Positions 62,474-64,000 of a stretch of DNA of 64,000 nt are shown one piece after another. Under the pieces are notes generated by a model. It made no database searches. It was not told the DNA's origin and saw only the letters and a list, made by a program, of their open reading frames with translations. The first letter of the stretch is position 1; every line of letters begins with the position of its first letter. Both the position numbers and the translations under genes were made by a program. Source of the DNA: Pedobacter panaciterrae (GTDB taxonomy: Bacteria > Bacteroidota > Bacteroidia > Sphingobacteriales > Sphingobacteriaceae); NCBI RefSeq assembly GCF_013204795.1, contig NZ_JABMKW010000018.1, positions 496,001 to 560,000 of the forward strand, in the 5' to 3' direction.

Positions 62474-62797
62474 CTAATGGCTTCCAGCAAAGAATTTTAA
62501 CCCCAGAATAGACCCAATTAGCGTTGCGATAAAAAAGATGCGCCAGAAATTGGCAGGTTCCTGAAAATACAATATTCCAACTATTACAGTTCCTACCGCT
62601 CCTATACCTGTCCACACTGCGTATGCCGTTCCCATTGGTAAAGTTTGAGTGGCTTTATTTAGGAAGTAAAAACTTAACGAAATACAAACAGCAAAAGCCA
62701 AACTCCATTTAAAGTTGGTAAAGTTATTGGATAGCTTTAAACAGGTGGTAAATCCAACCTCAAACAATCCGGCAATTATTAAAATAATCCAGCTCAT
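62474..62797 (-). CDS. SMR family exporter (Gdx/SugE-like)
   Basis: A 107-residue four-helix SMR protein. The essential glutamate E13/E14 lies in GLFEVGFTTCLKL and the Gdx-type GTAYAVWTGIGAVGT segment (about 58-72) suggests guanidinium export, rather than the multidrug EmrE type. No guanidine riboswitch is visible in the 70-base upstream gap. It lies 70 bases after the Crp-type regulator on the same strand. Confidence 0.9.
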   Translation of the reverse strand: MSWIILIIAGLFEVGFTTCLKLSNNFTNFKWSLAFAVCISLSFYFLNKATQTLPMGTAYAVWTGIGAVGTVIVGILYFQEPANFWRIFFIATLIGSILGLKFFAGSH

Positions 62798-62811
62798 AAT
62801 TTTTTTTTCTG

Positions 62812-62819
62812 CAAAATTA
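62812..62819 (-). promoter_or_regulatory. Likely -7 promoter element for the SMR gene
   Basis: Reads TAATTTTG on the minus strand, a full TAnnTTTG match ending 14 bases before the SMR start. An inverted GGCC pair lies just upstream. Confidence 0.5.
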
Positions 62820-62867
62820 GGCCGAATTAACAGGCCATTTTTTTACAAATGTTAAAAAATGAGTTTG

Positions 62868-63434
62868 CTATTTTATTTCTGCACGGATTCGGCTAAGCGT
62901 AACCTGGGTAACGCCAAGGTAAGAAGCAATATATCCCAGTTGGATTCTTTGGATCAAATTAGGTGAGTTTTTTAGCAACTCAGCATAACATTCTGACGCC
63001 GATTTAAATAATCTGGAAATATAGCGTTCTTCGAGCTTAATCAGCTCAAGCTCTGCCAGCTTTCTGCCCCAGTTTGCAAGGTCTATATTTTCCAAAAATA
63101 AGCGTTGTAAGGCTTCATCTTTAATTTCATAAAGAGTACTGTTCTCTAACAATTCTATGCTCTCGTAGCCCGGCTGTCCATTTATATAGCTGTTATAGGA
63201 AAACACAAAATCGCCTTCAAGGCCAAACCAAAAGGTGATCTGGTTATCCCTTCCTTCGCAATAAGCACGCGCAATGCCTTTCTGGATAAAGTAAGCCGAG
63301 CGGCCTATATGTCCCGCTTCAACTAAAACCTTATTTTTTGGCAGCGCTATCTTATGCATTTCACCAAGCAAAAGCTTAAGACTATGGGGCTTTAGCGGAT
63401 AAATGCTGTTTATTTTTTTTATAAGCTCATCCAA
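62868..63434 (-). CDS. Crp/Fnr-type transcriptional regulator
   Basis: A 188-residue regulator with a cyclic-nucleotide-like beta-roll (about 20-110) and a C-terminal helix-turn-helix (LGYIASYLGVTQVTLSRIRAEI). The start codon is TTG at 63434, because a stop lies 3 codons upstream in frame and no ATG fits. No cAMP-binding signature. It may control the adjacent SMR gene; that is inference from position. Confidence 0.88.
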   Translation of the reverse strand: MDELIKKINSIYPLKPHSLKLLLGEMHKIALPKNKVLVEAGHIGRSAYFIQKGIARAYCEGRDNQITFWFGLEGDFVFSYNSYINGQPGYESIELLENSTLYEIKDEALQRLFLENIDLANWGRKLAELELIKLEERYISRLFKSASECYAELLKNSPNLIQRIQLGYIASYLGVTQVTLSRIRAEIK

Positions 63435-63579
63435 TGTATCTCAAAATTTAAATAAAGATAAAATAACAGCGACAAACATTTTTTTAAAATCTGTGTAACC
63501 TGAAATATTTTGATGTAGTCATAGCACACAGAACACAGATTCAAAACAACAGAATATTTAAAATATAAAATAGAATAAC

Positions 63580-63933
63580 ATGGGACCAGAATTAGTATTT
63601 ATATCGCTTTTTGTTTGCACAACAGCAATGGTTTTTGGCATAAGATACATGTCTAACAAAGAAAAAATGGCAATGATAGAGCGCGGAATAGATCCGGGAA
63701 TTGCCCGATCAAGGCAAAGCGCCCCTACTCCTTTTTTGAGTTTAAAATTTGGATTACTGATGGTTGGTTTAGGATTGGGTATACTAACTGCACTATTTTG
63801 CGTGCTGCAAGCAGGTATAGATGATGAAGAGGCTGTAGCAGTATATTTTGGATCAATCTTCATTTTTGGAGGCCTGGGGCTAATTGTATCTTATGTTGTA
63901 GAGAAAAAATGGCTTGATCAGCACAACAACTAA
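63580..63933 (+). CDS. Small membrane protein, DUF6249-like
   Basis: A 117-residue protein with three hydrophobic segments (about 3-21, 48-73 and 83-106). The segment MSNKEKMAMIERGIDP between the first two is typical of DUF6249 family membrane proteins, often found beside ECF or Crp-type regulators. Function is unknown. Followed by a terminator. Confidence 0.8.
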   Translation: MGPELVFISLFVCTTAMVFGIRYMSNKEKMAMIERGIDPGIARSRQSAPTPFLSLKFGLLMVGLGLGILTALFCVLQAGIDDEEAVAVYFGSIFIFGGLGLIVSYVVEKKWLDQHNN

Positions 63934-63958
63934 AGTTACGGTAAGAATGTTTTTAGAG

Positions 63959-63982
63959 AGCCTGCTCATATTTGAGCAGGCT
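63959..63982 (+). terminator. Intrinsic terminator
   Basis: AGCCTGCTC pairs with GAGCAGGCT with a 6-base loop, followed by a T-rich run on the plus strand, 26 bases after the DUF6249-like gene. Confidence 0.9.
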
Positions 63983-64000
63983 TTTATATTTTGTATCGCA

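Overview
The window looks like chromosomal DNA of a Bacteroidota bacterium, most likely Sphingobacteriaceae (Pedobacter or a close relative). The evidence is an AT-rich sequence with no clear Shine-Dalgarno sites, many promoters with the Bacteroidota -7 motif TAnnTTTG a short distance from start codons, an arginine operon containing the N-succinylornithine type of transcarbamylase, and family content typical of the phylum (DUF4097, DUF2911, NdpA-type nucleoid protein, ECF sigma factors, CheB/CheR with giant hybrid kinases). The genus is an inference. I saw no rRNA, tRNA, CRISPR array, prophage or intact insertion sequence.

Layout. 1-9868 (minus) is one arginine biosynthesis operon: GNAT acyltransferase, argG, argC, argD, argF', argB, proC, argE, argH and a PLP aminotransferase cut by the window edge. 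A 347-base leader upstream holds a possible 44-codon ORF with a stem-loop. 10216-16605 carries an FAD oxidoreductase, an M28 peptidase, YbaB, a metallo-beta-lactamase-fold hydrolase and polA. 16722-19383 holds a secreted protein and a DNA-alkylation repair group (tag, a carboxymuconolactone decarboxylase-like protein, an alkyltransferase-like protein without its cysteine) plus trmB. 19551-24194 includes fcl, oxyR, a VOC protein, a Crp-type regulator, superoxide dismutase, tadA and a CsaA-like protein. 24296-29889 has a LysE exporter, rlmI-like methyltransferase, an MHS-type MFS transporter with a small membrane partner, an NdpA-like protein and TerC.

29975-32347 is an operon of ECF sigma factor, membrane anchored anti-sigma-like protein and an exported beta-repeat protein. 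aspS follows. 34370-41127 (minus) holds a sigma-54 activator, a membrane PAS kinase, a REC-PAS kinase-like protein whose phospho-acceptor histidine is replaced by glutamate, an AI-2E family permease and three small envelope proteins. 41274-46962 has an enoyl-CoA hydratase, a free-standing B12-binding mutase subunit, glnS, a lipoprotein amidase and an M49-like lipoprotein peptidase.

47094-53968 (minus) is the most striking block: CheB esterase, CheR methyltransferase, two single-domain response regulators, a CHASE3-HAMP-GAF hybrid kinase with three receiver domains and a REC-kinase, with no CheA, CheW or chemoreceptor. 54110-58689 has a zinc peptidase, gltX, a divergent orphan kinase, a DinB protein and a thioesterase. 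58690-60430 is a small accessory patch (DUF4143 ATPase behind three 22-base repeats, then a decayed ECF sigma gene). The end of the window has small membrane proteins, a second ECF sigma/anti-sigma pair, an SMR exporter and a Crp-type regulator.

Several intergenic palindromes (6897-6987, 19435-19463, 44229-44299, 46980-47050, 62411-62442) share a CGTCATC end, and some share a loop core, and appear to be dispersed REP-like elements.
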